Below, in pieces: positions 1 through 8,639 of a stretch of DNA of 37,512 nt (position 1 is its first letter; each line of letters opens with the position of its first letter). The DNA comes from Chlamydiota bacterium (lineage in GTDB: Bacteria; Chlamydiota; Chlamydiia; Chlamydiales; Rhabdochlamydiaceae). The notes beneath the pieces are model-generated. The model ran no database searches, was not told the DNA's origin, and worked only from the letters and a program-made list of their open reading frames with translations. The translations under genes and the position numbers were made by a program. The stretch spans positions 1 through 37,512 of the forward strand of contig JABDFI010000015.1 in the NCBI GenBank assembly GCA_013286595.1, in the 5' to 3' direction.

Positions 1-427
1 GATCCTTCCCTCCTCCATCATTACTGGGTTCATCGGTACTACGATCCATCTGACTTCCTAACAATCGTTTTGGCCTCCTTGCTTTTATACTTGTCGGTCA
101 ATACTCCTTTCAGAGAACTGTTAGGATCTCCCACGTTCACTTTATTACCTTTGATTGCATGCCGTGTTCTTCGACCCCGGGGAGCCATTCAGACCTTCCT
201 TAGCAGTCTAAATGATGTTGCCTTCTGGAATCAAGACGCCATCGGCCTCCCATTTTCACACGCTTTTCGAGGCTCAATCACTCGCTTCCGCTTACGGCCT
301 GCAATCTCCTTTGTCTACGCTTAACTCAGATTGTTACCTCCCTGCTTTTAAGACTAAGTACGGGTGGATGGTGTCCTTTCCCGATCGGCATTTCAGCCAA
401 TTGTTAATAAAGCGCCTCGTGGCGCAC
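1..427 (-). mobile_element. Group II intron, 5' part (ribozyme domains; maturase ORF runs off the window)
   Basis: Read on the minus strand, this stretch begins with GTGCG (the group II intron 5' consensus GTGYG) and has no long reading frame. It carries segments that look like group II domain I, for example GAACGTGGGAGATCCTA and GGTCTGAATGGCTCC. Near the window edge an ATG (minus strand, position 49) opens a short frame rich in D, S and G that could be the start of the intron-encoded reverse transcriptase/maturase, but only 16 codons are present. The intron lies antisense to the broken GxxExxY gene that follows. The catalytic domain V and the 3' end lie outside the window. Identification rests on remembered sequence character, not on a fold. 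Plus-strand reading frames over this region are treated as shadows. Confidence 0.55.
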
Positions 428-874
428 CTTGATACGCATGATGGAAACAAAGAAAAAGAGTTACCACAGTCCGAACTAACAAGGTCAATTTTGGGTTGCT
501 GTTTCGAGGTGATGAAAGAGTTATGACCTGGATTTTTGGAAAGAATTTATAAAAATGCCCTTTTGATCACGATGAAAGAGAAGGGATTACAGGTGGAGAT
601 AGAAAAATCATTTGAGGTTGTATTCAGAAATAAGGTGATCGGTTGGTATAGCGCAGATTTGGTTATCGAAAAGACAGTGATCGTTGAATTGAAGTGTTGC
701 GAAAGTTTAATTCGTGAACATCAAGCACAGCTATTCAATTACCTAAAAGTTTCCGGGCTCCCGATTGGATTATTGATAAATTTTCGACGCCGCAAATTAG
801 AATACCAAAGATTGCATCAGTCCGCAGGGATTGACGGTGAAGCCAGCCCGGTTGAGGAGTCTCTACCGTTTTGA
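428..874 (+). pseudogene. GxxExxY family protein, broken by in-frame TGA
   Basis: The translation matches the GxxExxY family, a small PDDEXK-like protein of unknown role. Visible marks are SILGCCFEVMKEL, then PGFLERIYKNAL, SADLVIEKTVIVELK (a nuclease-like D...ExK pattern) and AQLFNYLKVSGLPIGLLINF. The family normally reads K-E-L-G-P-G-F-L-E. Here the first G codon is TGA (524-526) with the same frame continuing on both sides, so one GGA-to-TGA change is the simplest explanation. No convincing start codon survives upstream, because the frame runs into the group II intron border at 427/428. The tail after about 810 no longer looks like the family. Reading as a pseudogene is fairly sure. A functional shorter product starting from TTG at 536 is unlikely. 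Confidence 0.75.
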
Positions 875-1021
875 AATAACTTACGCTTTTTTATCAAGCG
901 TATCAGGCGTATCGGGCACATCACGTTACTTTGTTGCTCACACTCGATCATTCAAGCCATTCTATTATTTCCAATCTCGTTATAACTCAGTTTTTGAATT
1001 TACTGAGTATATCAAGGAGAT

Positions 1022-1638
1022 TTTGAACAGGTTCTTAGACGCGAAGAAACGCCTCAATATTCTCCTATACTTCTTCGCGAAGCAGTGATGAATGCTTTAG
1101 TACATGCCGATTATGCAAACCATAGATCTCCAATCCAAATCGCCATTTTTGATGACCGATTAGAAATGACCAATCCAGGGGCATTACCATTTGGTTTGAG
1201 TCTTGACAGCGCACTTTCTGGCGTTTCCCAACTGAGAAATAAAGTGTTAGGAAGGGCTTTTCGAGAGCTAAAATTGACTGAACACTGGGGATCAGGGCTT
1301 AAACGAATGTTGGATAGCTGCCGACATCAACAGATCCCCATGCCGAAATTTGAAGAATTGGATCATTTTTTCGTGTGACTCTCTATCCAAAATTGACTAA
1401 AAGCATTCCTTCAGCTGCATGGCAGGAGCCTATTTTCCAATATCTCCAAAAACACGACAAAATTAATGCGAAAGCCGCCCAAGAAATCTGGAAGGTAACA
1501 CGTCGTACCACTACTACCCGCCTTAAAGAAATGTGTCAGGAAGGATTACTTGCAGAAATATCAACAAGCTCTAAAGATCCACAAAAGGTTTTTGTGCTAC
1601 CTAAACATAGAAAACAACATAGAAACAGCGGAAAATAA
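1022..1638 (+). pseudogene. AAA_4/AlbA-type putative ATP-binding transcriptional regulator, C-terminal remnant
   Basis: The preserved part resembles the C-terminal half of divergent AAA_4 (Schlafen-AlbA_2 associated, RecG-like C-terminal) proteins. It shows REETPQYSPILLREAV, MNALVHADY (a GHKL-like N-box equivalent), IFDDRLEMTNPGALPFGL and LTEHWGSGLKRML. A frameshift in the T-run near 1366-1371 separates ...EELDHFF from VTLYPKL in the next frame. After it comes a winged-helix-like tail (KINAKAAQEIWKVTRRTTTTRL) that ends at 1638. Upstream, the frame closes at TGA 1004-1006, and the N-terminal AlbA domain is not recognisable. The gene is therefore broken at both ends of the core. It sits directly after the GxxExxY pseudogene, in what looks like a decaying accessory patch. 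Confidence 0.7.
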
Positions 1639-1757
1639 AAACCTTCTATGTTAACACAAGCCATTTACAATTAACCAATTAGATTGGAGCTCTTCTGAAA
1701 GATGCCTAAGATAATATCGGAAACCAAACAGCTCCTTCCAATTACAAAGCTGACGCG

Positions 1758-1822
1758 AAAAGGATGGTTTTTCGGGAGTAAAACATATCTTTACAGACTA
1801 ATCCCCGAAAATTCATCCTTTT
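1758..1822 (+). terminator. Long imperfect hairpin followed by T-run
   Basis: AAAAGGATGGTTTTTCGGGA (from 1758) pairs imperfectly with TCCCCGAAAATTCATCCTTTT (ending 1822, 21 bases counted as an arm), loop about 24 nt, then a T-run on the plus strand. It could stop transcription leaving the pseudogenes before the oppositely oriented LRR gene, or be a relic of a palindromic repeat. The small plus-strand reading frame here (1702-1884) has no family resemblance and is not called. Confidence 0.4.
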
Positions 1823-1846
1823 TTGTTAGTTTTGCAATTACCTCGA

Positions 1847-3190
1847 CTAATTATCCTCTTGAGAAGATTCAGAAGGATTTCTAAGCCGAGCGCGTACTGG
1901 AGATCCCCCTCTTGATGAAGAAGAGGCTGCCGATTCGGGGGATTTTACAGGGACAACACCACTTTTGGGAGCAGGTAACATCCCTCTACTAATCCCCTCA
2001 AGGGTAAGCGGTTGAAGCCTAGAGGCTAAATCGACCTCTTCCTTTTTTCTCGGCTTAATTTTGGATAAATCTAAAGGCGGCAAGTCCATTTTCACATGCT
2101 TTTTAGAAGGCTGAAGAACTGGGGATTCCATACCTCTTCTAACATCGACTTTAGGCATGAGTTCTCGTAATTGGGCAATATGAGTTGATGGGATCTGCTC
2201 ACAACCTCTCAAGTCTAGAAAACGAAGAGTGTCGTTTAATGTTAAAAGACCTTCCTTACTAATTTTTGAACATCGAAAGAGACTAAGTGCTCGAAGGCTC
2301 ACTTCATGAAGATACACAATCCCTTCATCCGTAATCTCATCATTTCCTGATAAATCGAGTACTTGGATCGTTCGGCTTTCACCCAATTCTTCAAGACATT
2401 CATCAGTTACGTTGCTCCAACTGAGAATAAGCGTGCTTAATGGAAGGCTAGCTAATACCTTATAGGCTTTCGGTTCAAGCCTTTTTGCTCCTGATAAATT
2501 CAGTTCTGTTAAAGGCAAGTCTTTGAGTTGTTCCACAGCTACGCCCCCGCAGTTTGAAAGATTAAGAGAAGTTAAGGCTGTTTCTTTTAAATGCCTCAAA
2601 TTGTCGCTCGTAGCAGCATTTTCCAAACCAGACATATCAAGAGATGTCAATGTCTTGGGAGCAAATTTAAAATAGTCATCTACTGAATTAGATTCAGTAT
2701 GGGCAATACTTAGTTTTTCAAGCTTAAGCGGTTGCAGAATTTTAAACTGCTTAGAGTTGATAATGGTTTTTTTTCCTGCCATTTTCAATGACGTTAAGGG
2801 CAATTGGGCAATCGCACTCAATTCAACATCTTTCACAACAAAAGTCCAAGAGACATTTAACTCAGAAATATTTAGGTTTTCAAAATAATCCAAAACTCTT
2901 GGAGTGAGATGTTTACAAAAACTGATATCCACGGATTTAAGTTTCTTTGTATTAATTATCTCAAGAGCTCGTTCTAATTGTTTATCTGTAATTCTTCGAC
3001 CAGATACGCTAAGATGCTCAGTGTAACAAGGTATCTTTTGCCAATTTTTACACACTAGTTGCATATCGAGTAAAGTCAGAGGATCTGCAAGAAAAGAATG
3101 GATCTGACCTAACCATTGAGGCGCAAGTTCAGACCACTTTGCTGGTAATTTGTATACTGCTGCTTGGGATAAACTGCTTGGAACTGTCAT
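1847..3190 (-). CDS. F-box-like / leucine-rich repeat protein, putative host-directed effector
   Basis: This is a 447-residue protein with three parts. Residues ~20-55 form a degenerate F-box-like segment (WLGQIHSFLADPLTLLDM, VCKNWQKI). Residues ~60-350 carry cysteine/RNI-type leucine-rich repeats of the AMN1/F-box-LRR kind, with recurring units such as LTSLNLSNCGG and LPLTELNLSGAKRL. The last ~90 residues are a Pro/Ser/Lys-rich, probably disordered tail (SAASSSSRGG). F-box plus LRR is the architecture of SCF ubiquitin-ligase substrate adaptors. Amoeba-associated chlamydiae are known for expanded families of such proteins, so a role in redirecting host ubiquitination is inferred. No signal peptide is seen. 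An AAGGTG ribosome-binding site lies ahead of the ATG. A related protein lies beyond gdh at 6490-8487. Confidence 0.85.
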   Translation of the reverse strand: MTVPSSLSQAAVYKLPAKWSELAPQWLGQIHSFLADPLTLLDMQLVCKNWQKIPCYTEHLSVSGRRITDKQLERALEIINTKKLKSVDISFCKHLTPRVLDYFENLNISELNVSWTFVVKDVELSAIAQLPLTSLKMAGKKTIINSKQFKILQPLKLEKLSIAHTESNSVDDYFKFAPKTLTSLDMSGLENAATSDNLRHLKETALTSLNLSNCGGVAVEQLKDLPLTELNLSGAKRLEPKAYKVLASLPLSTLILSWSNVTDECLEELGESRTIQVLDLSGNDEITDEGIVYLHEVSLRALSLFRCSKISKEGLLTLNDTLRFLDLRGCEQIPSTHIAQLRELMPKVDVRRGMESPVLQPSKKHVKMDLPPLDLSKIKPRKKEEVDLASRLQPLTLEGISRGMLPAPKSGVVPVKSPESAASSSSRGGSPVRARLRNPSESSQEDN

Positions 3191-3370
3191 TTTAACACCT
3201 TAAACTTCGACTAAAACCTCAATTTTATTAAAAAAACGAATTAAAGTCAATATTTTAATTATAAATTAATAATTATTACTTTGTATTAAAAACTTTTATC
3301 GCAAAGCTAAATAGGGATTGAAAAAATTTCTTGTATATCTATGATGAGGATTAGACCTCAAGGTAGGCCC

Positions 3371-6300
3371 ATGACAACGTCCCAACCACATCAGCGCCTT
3401 TCCCCAGACCAGCTGAAACAGGCGATTCAGAAGGAAAGTAAAAAATTTGAAGAGTTTTATTTGTGGATTGAGGCCCATATGCCTCCTCGATTTTTTGAAG
3501 AGGTCGATCAAGAAAGCATTTTACTCATTGCCCATAGTTTAATGGGTCTAGATCTCAGCAGTTATTTTACTCAAATTCACAGAAAAGATCTAGCGCTTGT
3601 TCTCTCACTCGACAGTCCCGATGCCGATTTAAAAGTTTTAAGCCATTACCAAATGTACGGGATTAAAAATTATAGAGCTTTTATCTCCAATGCGCCACCT
3701 CCTTTCAAGAACATCACTACCCCCCTTCGCATCACCCATATTCGATTTCGAGATGTGGTCGATGAACAACCGCCCTTTCCCTTGACACCAGAAAAAACAG
3801 CTGAATTGGTGGATCAACTCAATAAGCGCAACACACATGTCTCCTCTTCTGATATCGCGCGCTTGATGGGAGAAATCAGCCCCACTTTTGTCCGCGCACT
3901 CACTAAAGATCGCCTTCTCTTAGCACTCGATATGTACTTCCGCGCTCTTACCAGAGACAATTGCCAGTATGAGCTCCGTCGCAATGAAGATTGGCGCGAG
4001 AAGAAAGATATGCCTTCTTTGCAAATCGTGTTTGCATGGAAAAATGTCCCGAAATACAACTTCCTCTACCGCTTGGCACAGGTTATCCACCGACATGGGT
4101 TGAGAATGAAACACGTTTCAGCCACCCACATCGATCCCTATTCCCAGCAAAATGTCGTCATCATGTCTATAGGCTTACACGGAAGTAAAGGCGGGGCGGC
4201 ATGGGAAGAAGCTGACCTCGTTGATTTCTTACAGGAGCTGGTGACACTCAAGTACTTTGAAGGAATGGAAACAGTTGAATCCACCTTCGTCGACACGCAC
4301 TTGCTAACGGGCAATCAGGGGAATCTGATCAAATCGATCGTCTACTTTGTCCATCAAATACTCGTGCATGCTGATATCAACATGTACGCTTTGAATCACA
4401 TCGAAGAAGGGATATGTCGCCATCCTGAACTCGTCGTCCAGTTGGTTAAGGCATTCGAGCTCAAATTTCATCCAAAAAAAGTGAATCTCATTGAGTACCT
4501 GCAAACCAAGGAATCGTTTCTCAATCTTATCTCCCAATTAGACACGGGAAATGAGATGAACGACATGCGACGAAGGAACATTCTGGTACAAGCCTTAAAT
4601 TTTGTGGACTTCACCTTGAAGACCAATTTTTATCGCAACAACAAGCCAGCCTTTTGTTTTCGTCTAGATCCCGCGTTCATGGATCAGACATCCTATGAAA
4701 GAAAAGAAAAATTTCCAGAACTTCCCTATGCAATCTTCTTCATGAAAGGGTTTCACTTCATCGGCTTTCACATTCGATTCAGAGATCTTTCTCGTGGAGG
4801 ATTGCGGACTGTCATTCCTGCCAAGATGGAGCAGATGATCATCGAACGCAACAACGTCTTTGCAGAGTGTTACCACCTCGCCTATACCCAAAATAAGAAA
4901 AATAAAGACATCCCTGAAGGTGGGGCAAAGGGGGTTATTTTTCTAGAACCCCATGAATGGCTCTACACCGAAGAAGCGATCTATGTGCGCGAAATGGAAG
5001 ATCTTGAGATCCCTCAAGAGGCAGTGAAGGAACATTTAACCCAGTTCCATCAACAGCATAAACTCGAATATCTGTATCAAACACAGCGCTCCTATATTGA
5101 AAGTTTTGTGACGCTGCTCAATTGTGAACCCGATGGAACTCTACGTTCTAAAGATATCATCGATTACTGGAAAAAACCAGAATACATCTATCTCGGTCCC
5201 GATGAAAACATGCACAATTCGATGATCGAATGGATCGCAGCCTATAGTAAGAGTCAACATTATAAACCCGGCGGGGCCTTTATCTCTAGCAAACCTGGAG
5301 CGGGCATCAATCACAAGGAATTTGGTGTCACCTCGCTTGGCGTCAATGTCTTCATGGAAGAAATTCTTAAATTTTTAGGCGTGGATCCCACCAAACAACC
5401 TTTCACGGTTAAAATGACAGGAGGGCCAGATGGAGATGTCGCTGGCAACCAAATGCACAATCTCTATCAATTTTATCCCGATACGGCTCATCTGCTTGCC
5501 ACCATCGATGTTTCTGGAACTATTTTTGATCCCCAAGGTTTAAATCTAACTCTCATGGAACAACTCTTTAAACAGGGGAAACCTTTGCGATTTTATCCTC
5601 CTGAACAGCTTCATGATGGAGGTTTTTTACTCGATACTTCCGCGAAAAAAACACAAACTGCCTATGCCCAGCAAACACTCTGTATTCGCAAGACGAAAGG
5701 AAAACTCGTCGAAGAATGGCTATCTGGCAATGAAATGAATCAGCTGCTGCGACACAATGTGCACCAAGTGAAAGCCGACATCTTCATTCCGGGAGGAGGA
5801 CGGCCGCGCACATTGAATGAAAACAACATCAAAGATTTCATCGATGAAGCAGGTAAACCCACAGCTCGCGCGGTCGTAGAAGGAGCCAATCTCTATTTAA
5901 CCCCATGGGCTCGACGTACATTAGAGAAATTGGGTGTGCTCATTATCAAAGATAGCTCTGCCAATAAAGGAGGGGTTACCTGTTCTTCCTTTGAAGTTCT
6001 AGTTAGTCTCGTTCTTTCTGAAGAAGAATTCATTCGGGAAAAGAAAAAAATTGTTCCCGAGATCCTCGAGATCATTGCTACGCGTGCACGTCAAGAAGCG
6101 GATCTCTTACTCAGAACTCATCGAGAAACGCATGCCTTCCTAACCGATATCTCAGAATGGGTATCCGAGCGAATCAATCTCTACAAGGATCAACTGCTCA
6201 ATCACCTACAGAATGTTGTACTCTCCAATGAACCTACAGATCCTTTAATCCGCTGCCTACTCAACTACTGCCCTCCCCTATTGCGCAATAACTACCGCGA

Positions 6301-6475
6301 CAGAATCATGAACGATGTCCCCGACGTGCATAAAAAAGCGATCATCGCCTGCCATCTCGCCTCGCGCCTTGTGTACTATCGAGGACTGGATTGGTCGCCA
6401 AGTCTTGTCGACGTATTACCTCTTGTCGCCAATGATCCACTCATTGTGGGTTCATCAGACCTTTCTCGAAATTAA
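3371..6475 (+). CDS. gdh: NAD-specific glutamate dehydrogenase, large type
   Basis: Oxidatively deaminates L-glutamate to 2-oxoglutarate with NAD+, feeding amino-acid carbon into the TCA cycle. About 1034 residues, far longer than the ~450-residue hexameric GDH and in the range of the ~115-kDa GDH2-type enzymes. The N-terminal ~450 residues are regulatory and unlike ordinary GDH. Catalytic motifs follow: FRDLSRGGLRT (from ~470), EGGAKGV with substrate-site Lys ~520, GPDENMHNSMIEW with Asp ~611, a GGPDGDVAGNQ dinucleotide-binding segment, and VVEGANLYLTP. An ATG at 3341 would add ten residues, but AAGGTAGG sits just before the ATG at 3371, so that start is preferred. The last residues and the TAA come from a family-A palindrome shared with the converging LRR gene. 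Confidence 0.93.
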   Translation: MTTSQPHQRLSPDQLKQAIQKESKKFEEFYLWIEAHMPPRFFEEVDQESILLIAHSLMGLDLSSYFTQIHRKDLALVLSLDSPDADLKVLSHYQMYGIKNYRAFISNAPPPFKNITTPLRITHIRFRDVVDEQPPFPLTPEKTAELVDQLNKRNTHVSSSDIARLMGEISPTFVRALTKDRLLLALDMYFRALTRDNCQYELRRNEDWREKKDMPSLQIVFAWKNVPKYNFLYRLAQVIHRHGLRMKHVSATHIDPYSQQNVVIMSIGLHGSKGGAAWEEADLVDFLQELVTLKYFEGMETVESTFVDTHLLTGNQGNLIKSIVYFVHQILVHADINMYALNHIEEGICRHPELVVQLVKAFELKFHPKKVNLIEYLQTKESFLNLISQLDTGNEMNDMRRRNILVQALNFVDFTLKTNFYRNNKPAFCFRLDPAFMDQTSYERKEKFPELPYAIFFMKGFHFIGFHIRFRDLSRGGLRTVIPAKMEQMIIERNNVFAECYHLAYTQNKKNKDIPEGGAKGVIFLEPHEWLYTEEAIYVREMEDLEIPQEAVKEHLTQFHQQHKLEYLYQTQRSYIESFVTLLNCEPDGTLRSKDIIDYWKKPEYIYLGPDENMHNSMIEWIAAYSKSQHYKPGGAFISSKPGAGINHKEFGVTSLGVNVFMEEILKFLGVDPTKQPFTVKMTGGPDGDVAGNQMHNLYQFYPDTAHLLATIDVSGTIFDPQGLNLTLMEQLFKQGKPLRFYPPEQLHDGGFLLDTSAKKTQTAYAQQTLCIRKTKGKLVEEWLSGNEMNQLLRHNVHQVKADIFIPGGGRPRTLNENNIKDFIDEAGKPTARAVVEGANLYLTPWARRTLEKLGVLIIKDSSANKGGVTCSSFEVLVSLVLSEEEFIREKKKIVPEILEIIATRARQEADLLLRTHRETHAFLTDISEWVSERINLYKDQLLNHLQNVVLSNEPTDPLIRCLLNYCPPLLRNNYRDRIMNDVPDVHKKAIIACHLASRLVYYRGLDWSPSLVDVLPLVANDPLIVGSSDLSRN

Positions 6476-6492
6476 GGTTCGAAAGAGGTCTA
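6456..6492. repeat. Family-A palindrome, minimal copy (ends only)
   Basis: About 35 bp: AGACCTTTCTCGAA, seven bases, then TTCGAAAGAGGTCT, followed by TA. These are the two ends of the family-A element with the whole centre missing. It lies across the junction of two converging genes. It gives gdh its final codons (…DLSRN) and TAA (6473-6475), and it gives the opposing LRR gene its TAG (6490-6492). As RNA the arms would form a near-perfect stem, so it may also act as a two-way terminator. Confidence 0.8.
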
Positions 6493-8487
6493 TCGTAAAA
6501 TAGGCGTTATTTCAACGATCATTCCTGGTCTAAGAAGATGTTTAGGCTCTTTTTCCATTACGCCATCGCATACGATCTGAAAATGGATCCTGGATTGAGT
6601 GATGAGTACATAGCGCATCCACGTGATTCCATCATTAGAAGCCAAAGGATACTCCATGCGCCAAGACGCTACTCCCTCTCCATTTTTACGCATGGAAACT
6701 TCAGAAGCCCCTTTGCAAATCACTTTCACACATCCCAGGTTTAATAACTTAAGAACTTCTGGATTGTCCAGTTGTTCCACATCATCAAAGCTCATTCTAT
6801 CTTCATCTGAAATATGCTCTCTCAAGCGATCAAGTCCTTCTAAATGTGTAAGATGTAAACTGCTAACCCCGCTGAAGGACACTTTAGATAACGAGGTGGA
6901 ACGGGGAAGAGAAAGTGATCTTAATCGAGGCGAATGACTTAAAGTTCGCAAGCCCCCATCATCTACATCTTTGTAGGGTAGGTCGAGCTCTACAAGAGGG
7001 AGTTCAGCAATCAAAGGCAACCTATCATTGACGTGATCAAATCGGTCCCAAGAAAGACCCGGCGAGCTTTTACGTCTAAATCCGAAAAGGCCCTCATCAG
7101 GCGGTCCCATTCTTAATTTGGTTAAATGAGGCAGCTTTCTTAAAGCTTTTAAACCGCGCTCTGCTCCGACAAAATTGCCACTGATATCAAGCACTTCTAG
7201 ATTACAATGAGATAAGTGTTCTATCCCCTCATCCGTAATTCCCATGCAATTTCTCATGCGCAAAGATCTCAATGTCTCAATGCCGCTTATCCATCTTAAA
7301 CTTTCATCGGTCAATCGATTAAAATTAGAAAGCTCGAGTTCCTTAAGAGGCAATCTCAGAAGATGTTTCACCGTTGCATCCGAAATACCAGAAGAATCCA
7401 GCACATCGCACAAAGCCAGTGTCTCTAAAGGAAGATCGATCAATGAAAGAATCAAGGAATCGGTTATCTCACATATAGCTTGAGATAGATCGAAAGTCTG
7501 AAGTCGATAAAGAGTCTTCAGAGCATCTTCATCAGCCAGCAAAGAACAATCTTCTAGTTTAATCCGCACTAAAGGTAACCCTGCTACTAAAGTCAAAGAT
7601 ACTTCCTTTCCTCCCTTAAGATGCAACGATTCTAGATGCTTTAACGTGGGTAAAAAATCAAATGACACCGCTCTGGGAGGAGACCAGGCTTTTGTCGGCA
7701 TAAAATTGGTATTTAAAACGAGTTCTTTAATCATTAACTCTCTCAGAAAGAGGTTGGATCTTTCGAGATAGCGACAATCTGCAAATTGATTCACCGTCAG
7801 CCTCTCGAGATCGAGACCTTTCAAAAAGCTAAAGCTCATCGTCTCTAAACCAGGATAAAGTTTGAGGTCTAAGTTCTTTAACGTAGGTTTTAAAGTAACC
7901 AAGCAGCTTAAGCTCTCCCGATCCAGTTTTTTCATTTTTAGGGGCATGTTGAGTGTGGTTAAAGGCAACTTGACAAGATGGTGTAAACAGGAACTGGTTA
8001 AATGGATACATAATGAGAGATCGAGTTCATGAATCGGTAGTCCAACTAAGCAAGCAAGATCTTGATCAGTTGTATCTTCCGATAATTGAGCAGAGATACT
8101 TTTTCCTCCGATTCTCTGATAACCCTTAAAGATCGTCTCAGCATCGATCGCCTCGTGTCGAAAATCCAACTTCATGCTTTCTGCTACCACTGATCTACAT
8201 GCCTTGCAGGTCCTACGCATTCTTCCCTGTTCACTCAGAGTGAGAAAATTAAACACAACAGACAGGATATCATGTTGTAAAATAGCAGGGGGTTTTGTCA
8301 CGGCATAAAAAATTTTACATGTTCTGCTATCACGAGCTCTTTCACTTGCAGTAAGAAAGGAAAAGATGCGAAATAAAAACTCTTTGGGCAATGTCAGAAT
8401 ACTAAGTGGAGAATCGATGTGTGAATCTGATTTAGGATTTTTCTGTGACTTTGAGGACAATTCTAATTGCGTCATAGAACATGACAT
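6490..8487 (-). CDS. Double F-box / leucine-rich repeat protein, putative host-directed effector
   Basis: A 665-residue protein. Two F-box-like segments stand in tandem near the N-terminus: residues ~33-63 (LPKEFLFRIFSFLTASERAR) and ~70-101 (ILSVVFNFLTLSEQGRMRR). Residues ~130-560 are leucine-rich repeats of RNI type, with units such as LPIHELDLSLCIHLT, LPLKELELSNFNRLTDESL and LRSLRMRNCMGITDEGI. The last ~65 residues form a separate non-LRR piece. Such F-box/LRR proteins in amoeba-associated chlamydiae are thought to dock on host SCF ubiquitin ligases; that is inference here. AAGGAG precedes the ATG. Its stop codon is supplied by the family-A palindrome. It belongs to the same family as the gene at 1847-3190, on the other side of gdh, suggesting duplication or insertion around gdh. 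Confidence 0.87.
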   Translation of the reverse strand: MSCSMTQLELSSKSQKNPKSDSHIDSPLSILTLPKEFLFRIFSFLTASERARDSRTCKIFYAVTKPPAILQHDILSVVFNFLTLSEQGRMRRTCKACRSVVAESMKLDFRHEAIDAETIFKGYQRIGGKSISAQLSEDTTDQDLACLVGLPIHELDLSLCIHLTSSCLHHLVKLPLTTLNMPLKMKKLDRESLSCLVTLKPTLKNLDLKLYPGLETMSFSFLKGLDLERLTVNQFADCRYLERSNLFLRELMIKELVLNTNFMPTKAWSPPRAVSFDFLPTLKHLESLHLKGGKEVSLTLVAGLPLVRIKLEDCSLLADEDALKTLYRLQTFDLSQAICEITDSLILSLIDLPLETLALCDVLDSSGISDATVKHLLRLPLKELELSNFNRLTDESLRWISGIETLRSLRMRNCMGITDEGIEHLSHCNLEVLDISGNFVGAERGLKALRKLPHLTKLRMGPPDEGLFGFRRKSSPGLSWDRFDHVNDRLPLIAELPLVELDLPYKDVDDGGLRTLSHSPRLRSLSLPRSTSLSKVSFSGVSSLHLTHLEGLDRLREHISDEDRMSFDDVEQLDNPEVLKLLNLGCVKVICKGASEVSMRKNGEGVASWRMEYPLASNDGITWMRYVLITQSRIHFQIVCDGVMEKEPKHLLRPGMIVEITPILR

Positions 8488-8578
8488 ACGCCGCTCCTTT
8501 CTAGGATTAAATTAAAGATTTAACATGCTAATCACGAAAAAGAATTGAAAACAGTAAACGTATTGAAATTTCCTAGGA

Positions 8579-8615
8579 AGAAAAAAAAGGAACAGGCCAT
8601 AAGGACTGTCCCTTT
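8579..8615 (-). terminator. Rho-independent terminator of the hrcA-grpE-dnaK operon
   Basis: Read on the minus strand, GGGACAG and CTGTTCC pair (one G-U) around a ten-base loop, flanked by A-rich and T-rich arms and ending in a run of T. It lies about 25 bp after the dnaK stop. Confidence 0.8.
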
Positions 8616-8639
8616 TGTTTTTGAAGGTGAAAGGAGGTG

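Noticed and set aside
70-526. Plus-strand reading frames of 84 and 104 codons
   Set aside because: They are antisense to the group II intron and show no protein family; only the last part of the second frame is real, as the 5' part of the GxxExxY pseudogene.
1702-1884. 60-codon plus-strand frame
   Set aside because: Contains the long hairpin, overlaps the LRR gene's 3' end, has no good ribosome-binding site and no recognisable family.
3350-3360. TTAGACCTCAAGG near the gdh start, resembling a family-A end
   Set aside because: Only about eight bases match and no inner arm follows.
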